Shown here in pieces: positions 40,758 to 51,348 of a stretch of 62,348 nucleotides of DNA. The notes under the pieces are model-generated. The model was not told the origin of the DNA. It did no database searches and was given only the letters and a program-made list of their open reading frames with translations. The position numbers and the translations under genes were made by a program. Source of the DNA: Balneolaceae bacterium (lineage in GTDB: Bacteria; Bacteroidota; Rhodothermia; Balneolales; Cyclonatronaceae); the NCBI GenBank assembly GCA_007694035.1, contig RECM01000197.1, forward strand, positions 1-62,348. Direction: 5' to 3'. The first letter of the stretch is position 1, and each line of letters begins with the position of its first letter.

Positions 40758-41020
40758 GGATGGTCCTCTTTTGATTCTAAAGCTTCAGTTTGTCTGTGTT
40801 CGAGCAGGGCGAGTTTTTTTTCGATCCTGAACAGGAATAAAAGGATCACAAACCAGATGATCAGGCTCACGCCCAGTACTACAAATATAAGGTCATTCGA
40901 CGACATAAATTGCACAAAGGCGCCGGCTGTTTCAACCTCGTCGGATGCGACCCACTTATCGGAGTAGGCACTGCTTAGCGTATCTGCCAGACCTGTATAA
41001 TCCGGTTTATTCATTGTCAT
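40754..41020 (-). CDS. CcmD-family small membrane protein
   Basis: Single TM (LIFVVLGVSLIIWFVILLFLFRIEKKLALLE) between ccmE and ccmC. Confidence 0.75.
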   Translation of the reverse strand: MTMNKPDYTGLADTLSSAYSDKWVASDEVETAGAFVQFMSSNDLIFVVLGVSLIIWFVILLFLFRIEKKLALLEHRQTEALESKEDHP

Positions 41021-41022
41021 GT

Positions 41023-41760
41023 TCAGTCAATCGTGTGTTCAAGTTGATAATTCAGCTTTTTGTAGCGGTACACAATATCCATGAGCCAGATGCTCAGGCC
41101 AATGAAACCAATTACAGCCGGATAGAAAATAATGCGCAGCTCGGGAGCAGTCATGTCGCTGAAGGCCGGGTTGCCGTCGGCTCCGGGATGCAGGCTCGGC
41201 AGCTGCCGTGGAATCACATACAACAGAAACGGAATGGTTGTGACCGCAAAAATATTGTATACAGCGGCAAAACGGGCCCGCTTTTCCGGATCATCGAAGG
41301 CGGTACGAAGAATGAAGTAAGCCACAAATATCAGCAGGGCCACAGCCGCAAGATTCATTTTGGGTTCGGCGAATGTCCACCAGGTACCCCAGGTAAAACG
41401 GGCCCAGAGCGAACCGGTAAGCAGGCCGCACAGGCCAAAAACCACCCCAACCTGGGTTGCCGTTTCCGCCTTAATGTCGAGGTCAATCTTGCCGGAATTC
41501 AGGTAACGGATGCTGTACACCATGCCGGTAAGGAACGCGATATACATGGTAAACCACATTGGCACATGGAAGTACAGATTTCTGGCCGACTCCTTCAGTA
41601 TCTGTATCTGTGGAATATCAATCAGAAAGCCGAATATAATGACCAGTGTGAGCCACGCTGCCACACCGTATTTCCAGAACTTCACTTTTCGCGGGGTATC
41701 ATTTATATTAACATGTGCTGAAAATTTCCCGTGCACACAACACTGCTTAAACGACACCAA
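41023..41760 (-). CDS. ccmC: cytochrome c biogenesis protein CcmC/CcsA-like
   Basis: NLYFHVPMWFTMYIAFLTGMVYSIRYL, WARFTWGTWWTFAEPKMNLAAVALL. Confidence 0.92.
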   Translation of the reverse strand: MVSFKQCCVHGKFSAHVNINDTPRKVKFWKYGVAAWLTLVIIFGFLIDIPQIQILKESARNLYFHVPMWFTMYIAFLTGMVYSIRYLNSGKIDLDIKAETATQVGVVFGLCGLLTGSLWARFTWGTWWTFAEPKMNLAAVALLIFVAYFILRTAFDDPEKRARFAAVYNIFAVTTIPFLLYVIPRQLPSLHPGADGNPAFSDMTAPELRIIFYPAVIGFIGLSIWLMDIVYRYKKLNYQLEHTID

Positions 41761-41911
41761 ATATACAAAAATTCCCCCCTTTTTTTTAAGAAATGAACGA
41801 TTTTTGACTGCCTCTGCATTCTCAATCGTGTGGCATCACCTGGTATTGCTCAATAACTCTATCTCTCACATATACTTTCTTTCACCTGAAAAACAAAGCC
41901 CCAGAGCCCGG

Positions 41912-42451
41912 ATGAACAACGACGAACAAAACACGTTTTCCCTGCAACCCGAGTTTCAGCACTACATCATTCAATTCGCTATCGCTATGGTGCTTATTCC
42001 GGTATTCTTTATCGGCATGTTTATTATTTACTACTATCGTACCCTGATGCGGGAAACCTGGTACCATATAAGCAATGATCGGATTACCCGGACATTCAGA
42101 AAGAAAAGTTCGCAGATTCTGCTATCGGAGATCAGTGAACTGGATGTAAGCTACAACAGGCTGCATCAAAAATTCGGCCTTGGAAATGTGCACATAAGAG
42201 GGGGCGGCAAGGAAGTAGTTCTGGAGGGAGTGGGCAATCCCCTGCAACTGATGGAGACTATTCAGCTGGCGGTTGACCAGTTAAAACGTTACAAGCAGAT
42301 CGACCTTAACCCTAAAAGTGATTTTGACGATTTAAAAACAGGTGCAGCTGAGCAGATGAACTATCTTGTAGGTCTTTGGCAGCAGGGTCTTATCACAAAC
42401 GAGGAATTTGAGCTCGAGCGGGAAAAATATATCCGCCCCATCCGGGAGTAA
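41912..42451 (+). CDS. PH-domain-like membrane protein with C-terminal SHOCT motif
   Basis: In-frame ATG at 41912 (MNNDEQNTFSLQPEFQHYIIQFAIAMVLIPVFFIGMFII); WYHISNDRITRTFRKKSSQILLSEISELDV; C-terminus YLVGLWQQGLITNEEFELEREKYI. Confidence 0.72.
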   Translation: MNNDEQNTFSLQPEFQHYIIQFAIAMVLIPVFFIGMFIIYYYRTLMRETWYHISNDRITRTFRKKSSQILLSEISELDVSYNRLHQKFGLGNVHIRGGGKEVVLEGVGNPLQLMETIQLAVDQLKRYKQIDLNPKSDFDDLKTGAAEQMNYLVGLWQQGLITNEEFELEREKYIRPIRE

Positions 42452-42862
42452 CATTCCCGTACAGCCCGGTTGATCAGCGATTGGCAACTTTATGCTCCAT
42501 AGCCGGTAAGACTGTGCCGGTGTGCCGGTTACAATCACAGGTTCCAGCTAATTAAGAATAACCGTTCCGGAAAGATAGGCGGAAATGGCGCTGTCATAAG
42601 TCCTTTTTTTATGTGATGCAGCCCTGATTTTTAACAGAAAATGCCTGTTTTCATGGCCTGGATGTTATCATTTCGACACAAATTTAAGTTTTTTATATAT
42701 TTATGACATTTAAGTGTCGAAGCGCTTCCCAACCGCATCTTGATTAAGAAACATTGCATAATAATCGTAATTTATTTAGGCATAAACATCTTTTTACCTA
42801 ATTATTTTACTGCCCCTCCGGGCATAATCTATGCACATGTGAACTTATTTGTATAGAAAGGG

Positions 42863-43108
42863 TTGACATGTTGTGCCGAATTGACAATACTACAGCCGGA
42901 CAACACGCCTGATCTTAATCAACGCTGCTTGGATACTCAGAACACATATAACCGCAACATCCCGAACGGAAATCCGACTTCCGCGGGCAATACTGTGGTT
43001 TCTGCTGTCCCTGCCTTCAATGGTGCCACCCCCGACATCATTATCAGCATTATTATTATCAGCCTACTAGTCCTAGGGATTTTCTCTGAGCTAATTATTA
43101 TTAGCTGA
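42863..43108 (+). CDS. probable branched-chain amino acid leader peptide for the ilv-leu operon (start codon uncertain: TTG/GTG only)
   Basis: Ends DIIISIIIISLLVLGIFSELIIIS*, upstream of ilvB; dense Ile, Leu, Val codons just before stop at 43108. Confidence 0.65.
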   Translation: MTCCAELTILQPDNTPDLNQRCLDTQNTYNRNIPNGNPTSAGNTVVSAVPAFNGATPDIIISIIIISLLVLGIFSELIIIS

Positions 43109-43220
43109 AATAAAGAGGTCATCCCTTAGCCTGCCTTCCGCAACACTGCATTCTCACTCACTTACAAGACAAGCACCAAGGGTTGACCTCAGAAGAAAAC
43201 TGTGAACTTCATAAGGTCAA
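43089..43220 (+). promoter_or_regulatory. candidate attenuator RNA with alternative pairings
   Basis: AGCTAAT-TATT-ATTAGCT hairpin (43089-43106); GAGGTCATCCCTT (43115-43127) pairs with AAGGGTTGACCTC (43178-43190, one mismatch); TTGACCT (43183-43189) alternatively pairs with AGGTCAA (43214-43220). Confidence 0.55.
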
Positions 43221-43410
43221 AAATGCAAAACCAACGAATCAAAAACGGAACACCCAAAGGCTCTACGCCGGCAATTACGGTACTGTATCCAAATTCTGAC
43301 AGTGATTTACTACGCTATGCCCGCTGCTGCATGATCCAAACCGGAGACTTTTTAACCGGTTTTCACCGATAAATCCGATATCACTTCACCGATTCAAAAC
43401 ACCCATCATT

Positions 43411-45177
43411 ATGTCCGTCACAGTAAAAACATCACAACAGGCTCAGGTAAAAACTGAAACAAACGGCCACGCTGCAGGAATTACCACCAAAACAATGACC
43501 GGCGGCGAGATTCTCATTCAAAGCCTTATTGATATGGAAGTCGATACGGTTTTTGGCTATCCCGGTGGTGTGGTGCTCGGGGTTTACGACGATCTCTACA
43601 GGCATCCGGAACTCCGGCACATTCTTGTTCGCCATGAACAGGGCGGCACCCATGCCGCCGAAGGCTATGCCCGAATGACCGGAAAACCAGGCGTTGTGCT
43701 GGTCACATCCGGGCCCGGCGCCACCAATACGGTTACCGGCATCGCCAATGCCTACATGGATTCCATCCCCATGGTCATTTTTACAGGCCAGGTGCCATCT
43801 ACCATGATCGGCAACGACGCGTTCCAGGAGGCCGACATTGTGGGCATCACCCGGCCGATTACCAAGCACAGTTATCTGGTTAAAAAGGTTGAAGACCTGC
43901 CGAAAATTATCCGTGAGGCGTTTCATATAGCCGCCACCGGCCGTCCCGGACCTGTACTGGTGGACCTTCCCAAAGACATGCTTTTCAGCAAAGGTGAGTA
44001 TCAGAAGAATCATCCTATTAAAATTCGCGGTTACCACCAGGAGGTGGATGGAAACGCCGCACAGATCCGGAAAGCAGCCGAACTGATCCGTGTGGCAGAA
44101 CGTCCGCTGATCTATGCCGGTGGTGGTGTGGTAACCGGCGAGGCCTGGGAAGAGCTCCGTGAGCTGGCATACAAAACGGGTATTCCCGTAACCACAACCC
44201 TTATGGGCCTGGGAACCTTCCCGGAATCGCATCCCCAGGCACTGGGCATGCTGGGCATGCACGGCACATGGTACGCCAACATGGCGATTCAGAGCTGTGA
44301 TGTGCTCATTGCCGTGGGAGCCCGATTCGACGACCGTGTTACCGGCCGTGTGAAGGACTTCTCCCCCCTTTCCCGCAAAATTCATATCGACATTGATCCC
44401 GCCTGTATCAATAAAAACGTGGAAGTGGAAGTACCGGTAATCGGCCATGTGAAAAACGTACTCACACAGCTCATACCGCAGGTAGGAAAAGCCGAAATAA
44501 GCGGTTGGATCAGCCAGCTTGATACCTGGAGAAAAGAACATCCGCTCAGGTGCCCGATGGAGAAGGATGTGATCACCCCCCAGTGGATGATCCGCCGGAT
44601 TTCAGAATTCACCAATGGTGATGCCATCGTGGTTACCGATGTGGGCCAGCACCAGATGTGGGCGGCCCAACACTACACCTACAACCATCCGCGCTCCTGG
44701 ATATCCTCGGGCGGGCTTGGTACTATGGGTTTCGGCTTCCCGGCGGCAATGGGTGCCAAGATCGCCTGCCCCGACCGCGAGGTGGTTTGCATTACCGGCG
44801 ACGGCGGATATCAGATGACCACCTTTGAGCTGGCAACGGCCGTTCATTACAAAGTGCCCGTGAAGATTGCCATTATGAACAACGGCTACCTCGGCATGGT
44901 AAGGCAGTGGCAGCAGCTTTTCTACGGCGGGCGCTACTCCCACTCCCACCTGGCTCCGGCCAACCCCGATTTCGTGAAGATGGCCGAAAGCTATGGTGCA
45001 GTCGGCATGCGGGCCCGTACCCCGGAAGAGCTCGACAAGGTGCTCGAAGAGGCCATGAAGATTACCGATGTACCGGTGGTGATGGATATCGTTGTGCCGG
45101 AGGGTTATAACGTATATCCGATGATCCCACCCGGAGCGGCTGTACACGAAATGGTTGAAGAAGACCCCAAACCCTGA
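43411..45177 (+). CDS. ilvB: acetolactate synthase large subunit
   Basis: [66 protein letters not shown], ThDP motif [29 protein letters not shown]. Confidence 0.98.
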   Translation: MSVTVKTSQQAQVKTETNGHAAGITTKTMTGGEILIQSLIDMEVDTVFGYPGGVVLGVYDDLYRHPELRHILVRHEQGGTHAAEGYARMTGKPGVVLVTSGPGATNTVTGIANAYMDSIPMVIFTGQVPSTMIGNDAFQEADIVGITRPITKHSYLVKKVEDLPKIIREAFHIAATGRPGPVLVDLPKDMLFSKGEYQKNHPIKIRGYHQEVDGNAAQIRKAAELIRVAERPLIYAGGGVVTGEAWEELRELAYKTGIPVTTTLMGLGTFPESHPQALGMLGMHGTWYANMAIQSCDVLIAVGARFDDRVTGRVKDFSPLSRKIHIDIDPACINKNVEVEVPVIGHVKNVLTQLIPQVGKAEISGWISQLDTWRKEHPLRCPMEKDVITPQWMIRRISEFTNGDAIVVTDVGQHQMWAAQHYTYNHPRSWISSGGLGTMGFGFPAAMGAKIACPDREVVCITGDGGYQMTTFELATAVHYKVPVKIAIMNNGYLGMVRQWQQLFYGGRYSHSHLAPANPDFVKMAESYGAVGMRARTPEELDKVLEEAMKITDVPVVMDIVVPEGYNVYPMIPPGAAVHEMVEEDPKP

Positions 45178-45183
45178 TCCGGC

Positions 45184-45717
45184 ATGTCTCAGCAAACCAT
45201 AATATCACAACCCCGAAATAAAATGGCGAAACGCCACACCATCTCGCTCAAGGCCGTTTACGGATTTAACGCCCTCTCGCGAATCTCCGGCCTGTTCAGT
45301 GGCCGGGGGTTCAGCATCGACAGCATTTCGTTCGGCGATGCCGAAGAACCTGAAACCTCGAGGGTAACCATAACCACCAGCGGCGACGAGCGCATCATTG
45401 AGCAGATCACATTTCAGCTCGAAAAACTGGTGGATGTGGTCGAAGTAAAAGACCTCACCTATGTGCCACACGTGGAACGGGAGCTCGCACTTGTCAAAGT
45501 TGGCTGCAGTATGGCCAACCGGTCCGAAATCATGCAGATCGCCAATGTTTTCCGCGCCAAGGTGATCGACATCAGTCCCGAAAGCATGACTCTTGAAATT
45601 ACCGGCAGCCGCGACAAGGTGGATGCATCCATTACCATGCTTGAGCCCTACGGACTTCGCGAAGTGGCCAGGACCGGCACCGTGGCGCTGCCCAGAGAAT
45701 ATCAACCCAAAGATTAA
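45184..45717 (+). CDS. ilvN: acetolactate synthase small subunit
   Basis: [51 protein letters not shown] domain. Confidence 0.95.
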   Translation: MSQQTIISQPRNKMAKRHTISLKAVYGFNALSRISGLFSGRGFSIDSISFGDAEEPETSRVTITTSGDERIIEQITFQLEKLVDVVEVKDLTYVPHVERELALVKVGCSMANRSEIMQIANVFRAKVIDISPESMTLEITGSRDKVDASITMLEPYGLREVARTGTVALPREYQPKD

Positions 45718-45746
45718 ACCCAAATCAAACGCAAAAACCTCCGGAT

Positions 45747-46778
45747 ATGAAACTCTATTATGACAACGACGCCAACATCAATTACCTCGACGGCAAGACC
45801 GTGGCCATTCTCGGCTACGGCAGCCAGGGACACGCGCATGCGCTGAACCTGCGCGACAGCGGGGTCGACGTGGTGGTTGGCCTCCGCAAAGACAGCAAAT
45901 CGTGGCACAAGGCCGAAGAAGACGGTGTACGTGTAGCAGAAACCGCCGAAGCGGCAAAACAGGCCGATATTGTAATGATCCTGATGCCCGATCAGATCCA
46001 GGCTGATATCTATGAGAAAGACATCCGTCCGAACATGAAGCCCGGCAACGCGCTTGCTTTTGCCCATGGTTTCAACATCCATTTCAACCAGATCAAGCCA
46101 AGCCCCGATGTGGATGTATTCATGGTAGCCCCCAAAGGTCCCGGCCACCTGGTGCGGCGTGTATTCACCGAGGGCCAGGGTGTGCCCTGTCTGTTCGCTG
46201 TTTATCAGGATGCCAGCGGCGCGGCGCGCGATATGGCCATGGGCTATGCCAAGGCCATCGGCGGTACCCGTGCCGGAATCATCGAAACCAATTTCCGGGA
46301 AGAGACCGAAACCGACCTTTTTGGCGAGCAGGCCGTGCTTTGCGGCGGTGTGACCGAACTAATCAAATACGGATTTGAAACCCTCGTAGAGGCCGGATAC
46401 AAGCCTGAAGTGGCTTATTTCGAATGCCTGCACGAGCTTAAGCTCATTGTCGACCTTTTTTACGAAGGCGGCATTGCCGGAATGTACTATTCGGTAAGTG
46501 AAACCGCTGAATACGGCGGCATGATTGCCGGGCCGAAGGTTGTTGACGCCGGCACCAAAGACCGGATGAAAAAAGTACTCAACGCTGTTCAGAACGGCGA
46601 ATTTGCCCGTGAGTTTATTCTGGAGAACAAGGCCAACCAGCCTGTGATGAACGCCCTGCGCAGGGCCCATAACGAGCACCCGATCGAAGTAGTTGGTGCC
46701 AAACTGCGCCCCATGATGAGCTGGATAAAAAACACCAAATCCAAAGATGATGCCAAAACAGTCAATACTACTGTTTGA
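45747..46778 (+). CDS. ilvC: ketol-acid reductoisomerase
   Basis: [51 protein letters not shown]. Confidence 0.98.
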   Translation: MKLYYDNDANINYLDGKTVAILGYGSQGHAHALNLRDSGVDVVVGLRKDSKSWHKAEEDGVRVAETAEAAKQADIVMILMPDQIQADIYEKDIRPNMKPGNALAFAHGFNIHFNQIKPSPDVDVFMVAPKGPGHLVRRVFTEGQGVPCLFAVYQDASGAARDMAMGYAKAIGGTRAGIIETNFREETETDLFGEQAVLCGGVTELIKYGFETLVEAGYKPEVAYFECLHELKLIVDLFYEGGIAGMYYSVSETAEYGGMIAGPKVVDAGTKDRMKKVLNAVQNGEFAREFILENKANQPVMNALRRAHNEHPIEVVGAKLRPMMSWIKNTKSKDDAKTVNTTV

Positions 46779-48354
46779 CACGACCCTAAGGGACGGGACC
46801 CAGGGCGAAGGAATCTGCTTTTCCGCCGAGGACAAGCTGAGGATCGCCCGTCGGCTCGACGCGTTCGGTATACACTATATCGAGGGCGGATGGCCGGGCT
46901 CCAACCCGAACGATCTCAGATTCTTTGAGAAGGCGCGCCGCGAGCACTTCCGTCACGCACGCATTGTTGCATTTGGGAGCACTATGCGATCCGGAGGCCG
47001 CGTCGAGGAGGATGCAAATGTGCGCGCCCTCCTCGAAGCGGAAACCCCTGCGGTATCCGTGTTCGGAAAAAGCTGGCTGCTCCATGTGGAGCAGGCGCTG
47101 GCCATTACCCCCGACGACAATTTGCATCTGATCCGGCAGACGGTAGCATACCTGAAAGCGCATGGACGGGAAGTGATCTACGACGCAGAACACTTCTTCG
47201 ACGGTTATAAAAGCAACCCCGGCTACGCCGTCGCCACGCTAAAGGAAGCTTCCGAAGCCGGAGCAGATGTACTCACGCTCTGCGATACCAACGGGGGCAC
47301 CATGCCCTCAGAGGTAGCCGCTATAGTGGCGGATGTAGTATCACAGATCGATACACCGATCGGTATCCACACGCATAACGACTGTGAGATGGCGGTTGCC
47401 AACACCATTGCGGCCGTTCAGAACGGGTGTACCCTTGTGCAGGGAACCATCAACGGTTACGGTGAGCGCTGCGGCAATGCCAATCTCTGCTCAATAATAC
47501 CCAACCTGCAGCTCAAGCTCGGCTATAATGCCATTCCTGAAAAAAATATGGCCCAGCTCGCTTCCCTCTCCCATTTTGTAAGTGAACTGGCCAACATGGC
47601 GCCTGCCACTAACCATGCATTTGTCGGGAAGAGCGCATTTGCCCACAAGGGCGGTATTCATGTGAGCGCAGTAATGAAAAATCCGGATACCTACGAACAC
47701 ATCGCGCCGGAGCAGGTTGGCAATGAACGCAGGGTTCTTGTGTCTGACCTTTCAGGACGCAGCAATGTACTCTACAAGGCCAAAGAACTCGATTTCGACC
47801 TGGAAATGGACAAAGAGACCGCATCCGGCATCGTAAAAGAGCTCAAGGAGCTGGAAAACAACGGCTATAACTATGAAGCGGCCGACGCCTCACTCGATCT
47901 TCTCATCCGAAGGCACACCGGAAGTGAGGAGCCCATATTCGGCATCGAGGGCTTCCGCCTGCTCTGCGAGAAAGACGAGGCAAATAACATGCGCTCGGAA
48001 GCGACCATCCGTGTATCGGTACATGGCGTAACCGAGCATACCGCCGCCGAAGGATGCGGGCCTGTACACGCGCTCGACATGGCCATGCGAAAAGCCCTGA
48101 GCAAATTCTTCCCTGAAATTGATGATATGCGGCTCAACGATTATAAAGTAAGGGTACTGAACGAACAGGAAGGCACCCGGGCCCGTGTACGTGTACTCAT
48201 CGACTCCGGCTGCAAGTCAGCCACCTGGGGAACAGTCGGCGTATCCGACAACATCATCGATGCCAGCTGGCAGGCACTGATGGAAAGTTACGCCTACTTC
48301 CTTCACCATTTCGCAGAAACAACCCATAACAGCATCAAACAAAAAGTATCATGA
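46750..48354 (+). CDS. cimA: (R)-citramalate synthase
   Basis: [69 protein letters not shown]; overlaps ilvC by 29 bp. Confidence 0.93.
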   Translation: MPKQSILLFDTTLRDGTQGEGICFSAEDKLRIARRLDAFGIHYIEGGWPGSNPNDLRFFEKARREHFRHARIVAFGSTMRSGGRVEEDANVRALLEAETPAVSVFGKSWLLHVEQALAITPDDNLHLIRQTVAYLKAHGREVIYDAEHFFDGYKSNPGYAVATLKEASEAGADVLTLCDTNGGTMPSEVAAIVADVVSQIDTPIGIHTHNDCEMAVANTIAAVQNGCTLVQGTINGYGERCGNANLCSIIPNLQLKLGYNAIPEKNMAQLASLSHFVSELANMAPATNHAFVGKSAFAHKGGIHVSAVMKNPDTYEHIAPEQVGNERRVLVSDLSGRSNVLYKAKELDFDLEMDKETASGIVKELKELENNGYNYEAADASLDLLIRRHTGSEEPIFGIEGFRLLCEKDEANNMRSEATIRVSVHGVTEHTAAEGCGPVHALDMAMRKALSKFFPEIDDMRLNDYKVRVLNEQEGTRARVRVLIDSGCKSATWGTVGVSDNIIDASWQALMESYAYFLHHFAETTHNSIKQKVS

Positions 48355-49559
48355 AACGACAGATCCAGATTTTCGACACCACCCTGCGCGACGGAGAACA
48401 GTCGCCGGGATTCAGTATGAATGTGAAAGAAAAACTGCGTCTGGCACTACAACTCGAAAAGCTTGGTGTTGACATAATCGAGGCCGGTTTCCCCATAAGT
48501 TCGGAGGGTGATTTCCGCGCTGTGAAAGAGATTTCTGCAGCCATTGAGAAAACGACTATTGCCGGGCTTTGCCGTGCCCGGAACGCCGATATCGACCGTG
48601 CCTGGGATGCGCTCCGGTATGCGAAAAAACCCCGAATCCATACGTTTATCGCCACATCCGACATCCACATGGAGCACAAACTTCGGAAAAACCGGTCGGA
48701 AGTGCTCAGCGACGCGGTCAACGCCGTGTCGCACGCCAAACAGTACTGCAACGACATCGAATTTTCGGCCGAGGATGCCACCCGGAGCGATCCGGAGTTC
48801 CTGTTCGAGATATTCGAGGCCGTTATTTCGGCCGGGGCAACGGTGATCAATGTACCCGATACGGTCGGCTACGGGCTTCCCTGGGAGTTTGGCAAACTGA
48901 TTGCCGATATCCGTGCCCGGGTCCCTAATATTGGCAAGGCGGTGATCAGTGCCCACTGCCACAATGATCTCGGTTTTGGTGTGGCCAACTCGATCATGGC
49001 CGTTCAGAACGGCGCCGGCCAGGTTGAATGCACAATCAACGGGATCGGCGAGCGGGCCGGCAACGCCGCACTTGAGGAGATAGTAATGGCCATGCGGGTG
49101 CGCCACCAGGAGTTTGAATGCGATACAAGGGTAAAGCAGGAAGAGCTCTACCCAACCAGCCAGATGCTCACCCGGATTACCGGAGTCGGTGTTCAGCCCA
49201 ACAAGGCAATCGTTGGCGACAACGCATTCGCCCATGAGGCCGGCATCCATCAGGACGGAATGCTTAAAAACCCGCTCACCTATGAAATCATGACGCCGCA
49301 GTCGGTGGGGGTACCCGAAAACAAACTGGTACTTGGCAAACACTCCGGGCGCAACGCCCTGAATGAGCGCCTGAAGCACCTCGGTTTTGACTTCTCACGC
49401 GACGAGCTGAACAAGGTGTACGAAGGCTTCATCCGGATTGCCGACGAGAAAAAAGTTGTGCTCGACGAAGACCTGGTTTCACTGTCAACGAATGGTGTTA
49501 CTGAAGTTGGCAACAGGTTTGTTCAGCAGGATATGCAGCGTTATTTGAATAAGTATTGA
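48351..49559 (+). CDS. leuA: 2-isopropylmalate synthase
   Basis: [84 protein letters not shown]. Confidence 0.95.
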   Translation: MKRQIQIFDTTLRDGEQSPGFSMNVKEKLRLALQLEKLGVDIIEAGFPISSEGDFRAVKEISAAIEKTTIAGLCRARNADIDRAWDALRYAKKPRIHTFIATSDIHMEHKLRKNRSEVLSDAVNAVSHAKQYCNDIEFSAEDATRSDPEFLFEIFEAVISAGATVINVPDTVGYGLPWEFGKLIADIRARVPNIGKAVISAHCHNDLGFGVANSIMAVQNGAGQVECTINGIGERAGNAALEEIVMAMRVRHQEFECDTRVKQEELYPTSQMLTRITGVGVQPNKAIVGDNAFAHEAGIHQDGMLKNPLTYEIMTPQSVGVPENKLVLGKHSGRNALNERLKHLGFDFSRDELNKVYEGFIRIADEKKVVLDEDLVSLSTNGVTEVGNRFVQQDMQRYLNKY

Positions 49560-49609
49560 GTAGTGAGTATTGAGTATTGAGACACAAGACACAAGACACA
49601 AGACATAAG
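49554..49609 (+). repeat. heptanucleotide array A, 8 contiguous units
   Basis: tattgag tagtgag tattgag tattgag acacaag acacaag acacaag acataag; first unit contains the leuA stop TGA. Confidence 0.95.
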
Positions 49610-49779
49610 ACTTTTTTTAATTCCGGTTAAGAAAAAGGAAAGTGATACTCACCACTTTTAATTTTGCGGTGTGGTATGTACAGTTTCGGCTCCACAGTAA
49701 TTTGACGGGCGGAAATCAGGTTCGGCGAAATGAAGACAACCATTTTTAACAATCCATAATAAAATACGAGTAATTAGAG

Positions 49780-51087
49780 ATGACCCTTACAGAAAAACTG
49801 CTTGCCCGGGCTGCGGGCAAATCATTGGCCGCTCCCGGAGATAATATTTGGGTGGACGTAGACGTATTGCTCACCCACGACGTTTGCGGGCCACCCGCCA
49901 TCGGCATTTTTAAGAAACAGTTCGGTGAAAACGCCAAAGTGTGGGACAAAGACAAGCTGGTGATTATTCCCGACCATTACATTTTTACCAAAGACACCTA
50001 CGCCAACCGGAACATCGACATCCTGCGGGAATTTGCCAAGGAGCAGGATCTCCCCCACTACTATGATGTGGGCACCGACCGGTACAAGGGCGTGTGCCAT
50101 GTGGCGCTTCCTGAAGAGGGTTTTACGAGGCCGGGCGAAATTCTGTTCGGAACCGATTCCCATACCTGTACGGCCGGTGCGTTCGGCCAGTTTGCCACTG
50201 GTATCGGGAATACCGATGCCGCTTTTATTATGGGAACCGGCAAGCTTTGGGTAAAGGTACCCGAGACCATGAAATTTATTTTTGAGGGTGAAATCCCATC
50301 CTATATCATGGCCAAAGACCTGATTTTGCAGATAATCGGCGACATCGGGGTTGACGGGGCTACGTACCGGGCCATGGAATTTGCCGGCGACGGCGTGATG
50401 CGCATGGATATGGAAGGACGCATGACCCTGACCAATATGGTTATTGAGGCCGGCGGCAAGAATGGGGTTATCGAGCCGGACGATGTGACCTTCAACTATG
50501 TACGTCAGCGCACCGACAAGGAGCTTCACCCCCTTTTCAACAGCCCTGATGCGAAATACCACAGTGTTCGGGTTTACAAGTCGCAGGACCTCGAGCCAAT
50601 GGTGGCCAAGCCGCACTCGCCCGACAACAAGGCGACTGTTACCGAGGTAAAGGGCACAAAACTGACCCGGGCCTATATCGGTTCATGTACGGGCGGCAAG
50701 CTGTCAGATTTTGTTGCCGCAGCAAAGATCATCGACGGACATCAGGTACATGTGGAGACCTACGTAGTTCCGGCCACAACCCAGATAGCCAACGAACTGT
50801 ACACCGAAAAGGTTAATGGCCGCACGCTGATCGACATCTTTGCCGGTGCCGGTTGCAAGATCGGGCGGGCTTCATGCGCTGCTTGCCTCGGTGGTCCCAG
50901 CGATACCTTCGGGCGCCTTCAGTCCGATGAAATCTGCATCTCGACCACCAACCGGAATTTCCCCGGCAGGATGGGATCAAAAGCGGCACAGGTATACCTG
51001 GCATCGCCCTACACCGTAGCGGCCTCGGCCATCACAGGTGTAATCACCGATCCGCGTGATTACCTGCCTGTTGAGACTACGGTGTGA
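49780..51087 (+). CDS. leuC: 3-isopropylmalate dehydratase large subunit
   Basis: TLTEKLLARAAGKSL, FGTDSHTCTAGAFGQFATGIGNTDAA, YIGSCTGGKLSDF, ASCAACLGG. Confidence 0.95.
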   Translation: MTLTEKLLARAAGKSLAAPGDNIWVDVDVLLTHDVCGPPAIGIFKKQFGENAKVWDKDKLVIIPDHYIFTKDTYANRNIDILREFAKEQDLPHYYDVGTDRYKGVCHVALPEEGFTRPGEILFGTDSHTCTAGAFGQFATGIGNTDAAFIMGTGKLWVKVPETMKFIFEGEIPSYIMAKDLILQIIGDIGVDGATYRAMEFAGDGVMRMDMEGRMTLTNMVIEAGGKNGVIEPDDVTFNYVRQRTDKELHPLFNSPDAKYHSVRVYKSQDLEPMVAKPHSPDNKATVTEVKGTKLTRAYIGSCTGGKLSDFVAAAKIIDGHQVHVETYVVPATTQIANELYTEKVNGRTLIDIFAGAGCKIGRASCAACLGGPSDTFGRLQSDEICISTTNRNFPGRMGSKAAQVYLASPYTVAASAITGVITDPRDYLPVETTV

Positions 51088-51137
51088 GTAGTGAGTAGTG
51101 AGTAGTGAGTAGTGAGTAGTGAGTAGTGAGTAGTGAG
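51082..51137 (+). repeat. heptanucleotide array B, 7 perfect tagtgag units plus one imperfect
   Basis: gtgtgag then tagtgag x7 (51089-51137); imperfect first unit carries the leuC stop TGA (51085-51087). Confidence 0.95.
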
Positions 51138-51216
51138 ACTTGAATTTACCGCGGATGGGAAAAGCCGGGCACCTGCGTGAGTCCGGAGTGAAACGGAGGA
51201 CCTCGAAGAGTGGCCG

Positions 51217-51244
51217 GTTGTGTGGCACTTAAGTGCCACACAAC
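51217..51244. repeat. 28-bp perfect palindrome in the leuC-leuD spacer
   Basis: GTTGTGTGGCACTT/AAGTGCCACACAAC. Confidence 0.95.
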
Positions 51245-51348
51245 GGTGCCTCACATGCCCCACACGCCCCACTTGTCTCACCCTACCCAAAAAACCAAAA
51301 ACTGAATCTGAAACACCTGTTTAACAAAAAGCCCATAAGGGCGACAAA

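Noticed and set aside
43041-43089. Alternative frame MVPPPTSLSALLLSAY* with an ATG start and UUA Leu codons
   Set aside because: Has a better start codon, but gives only Leu and lacks the Ile/Val content; the Ile frame extends to the A:B structure. Kept as a caveat, not a call.
43432-44541. 369-aa minus-strand ORF in ilvB; similar antisense ORFs at 12875-13843 and 48447-49379
   Set aside because: Antisense shadows of conserved ilvB, pckG and leuA genes; no recognisable domains.
51060-51290. ORF giving SLTTHYSLLTTHYSLLTTHT
   Set aside because: Translation of the antisense strand of the 7-nt array; periodic peptide is a repeat artefact.
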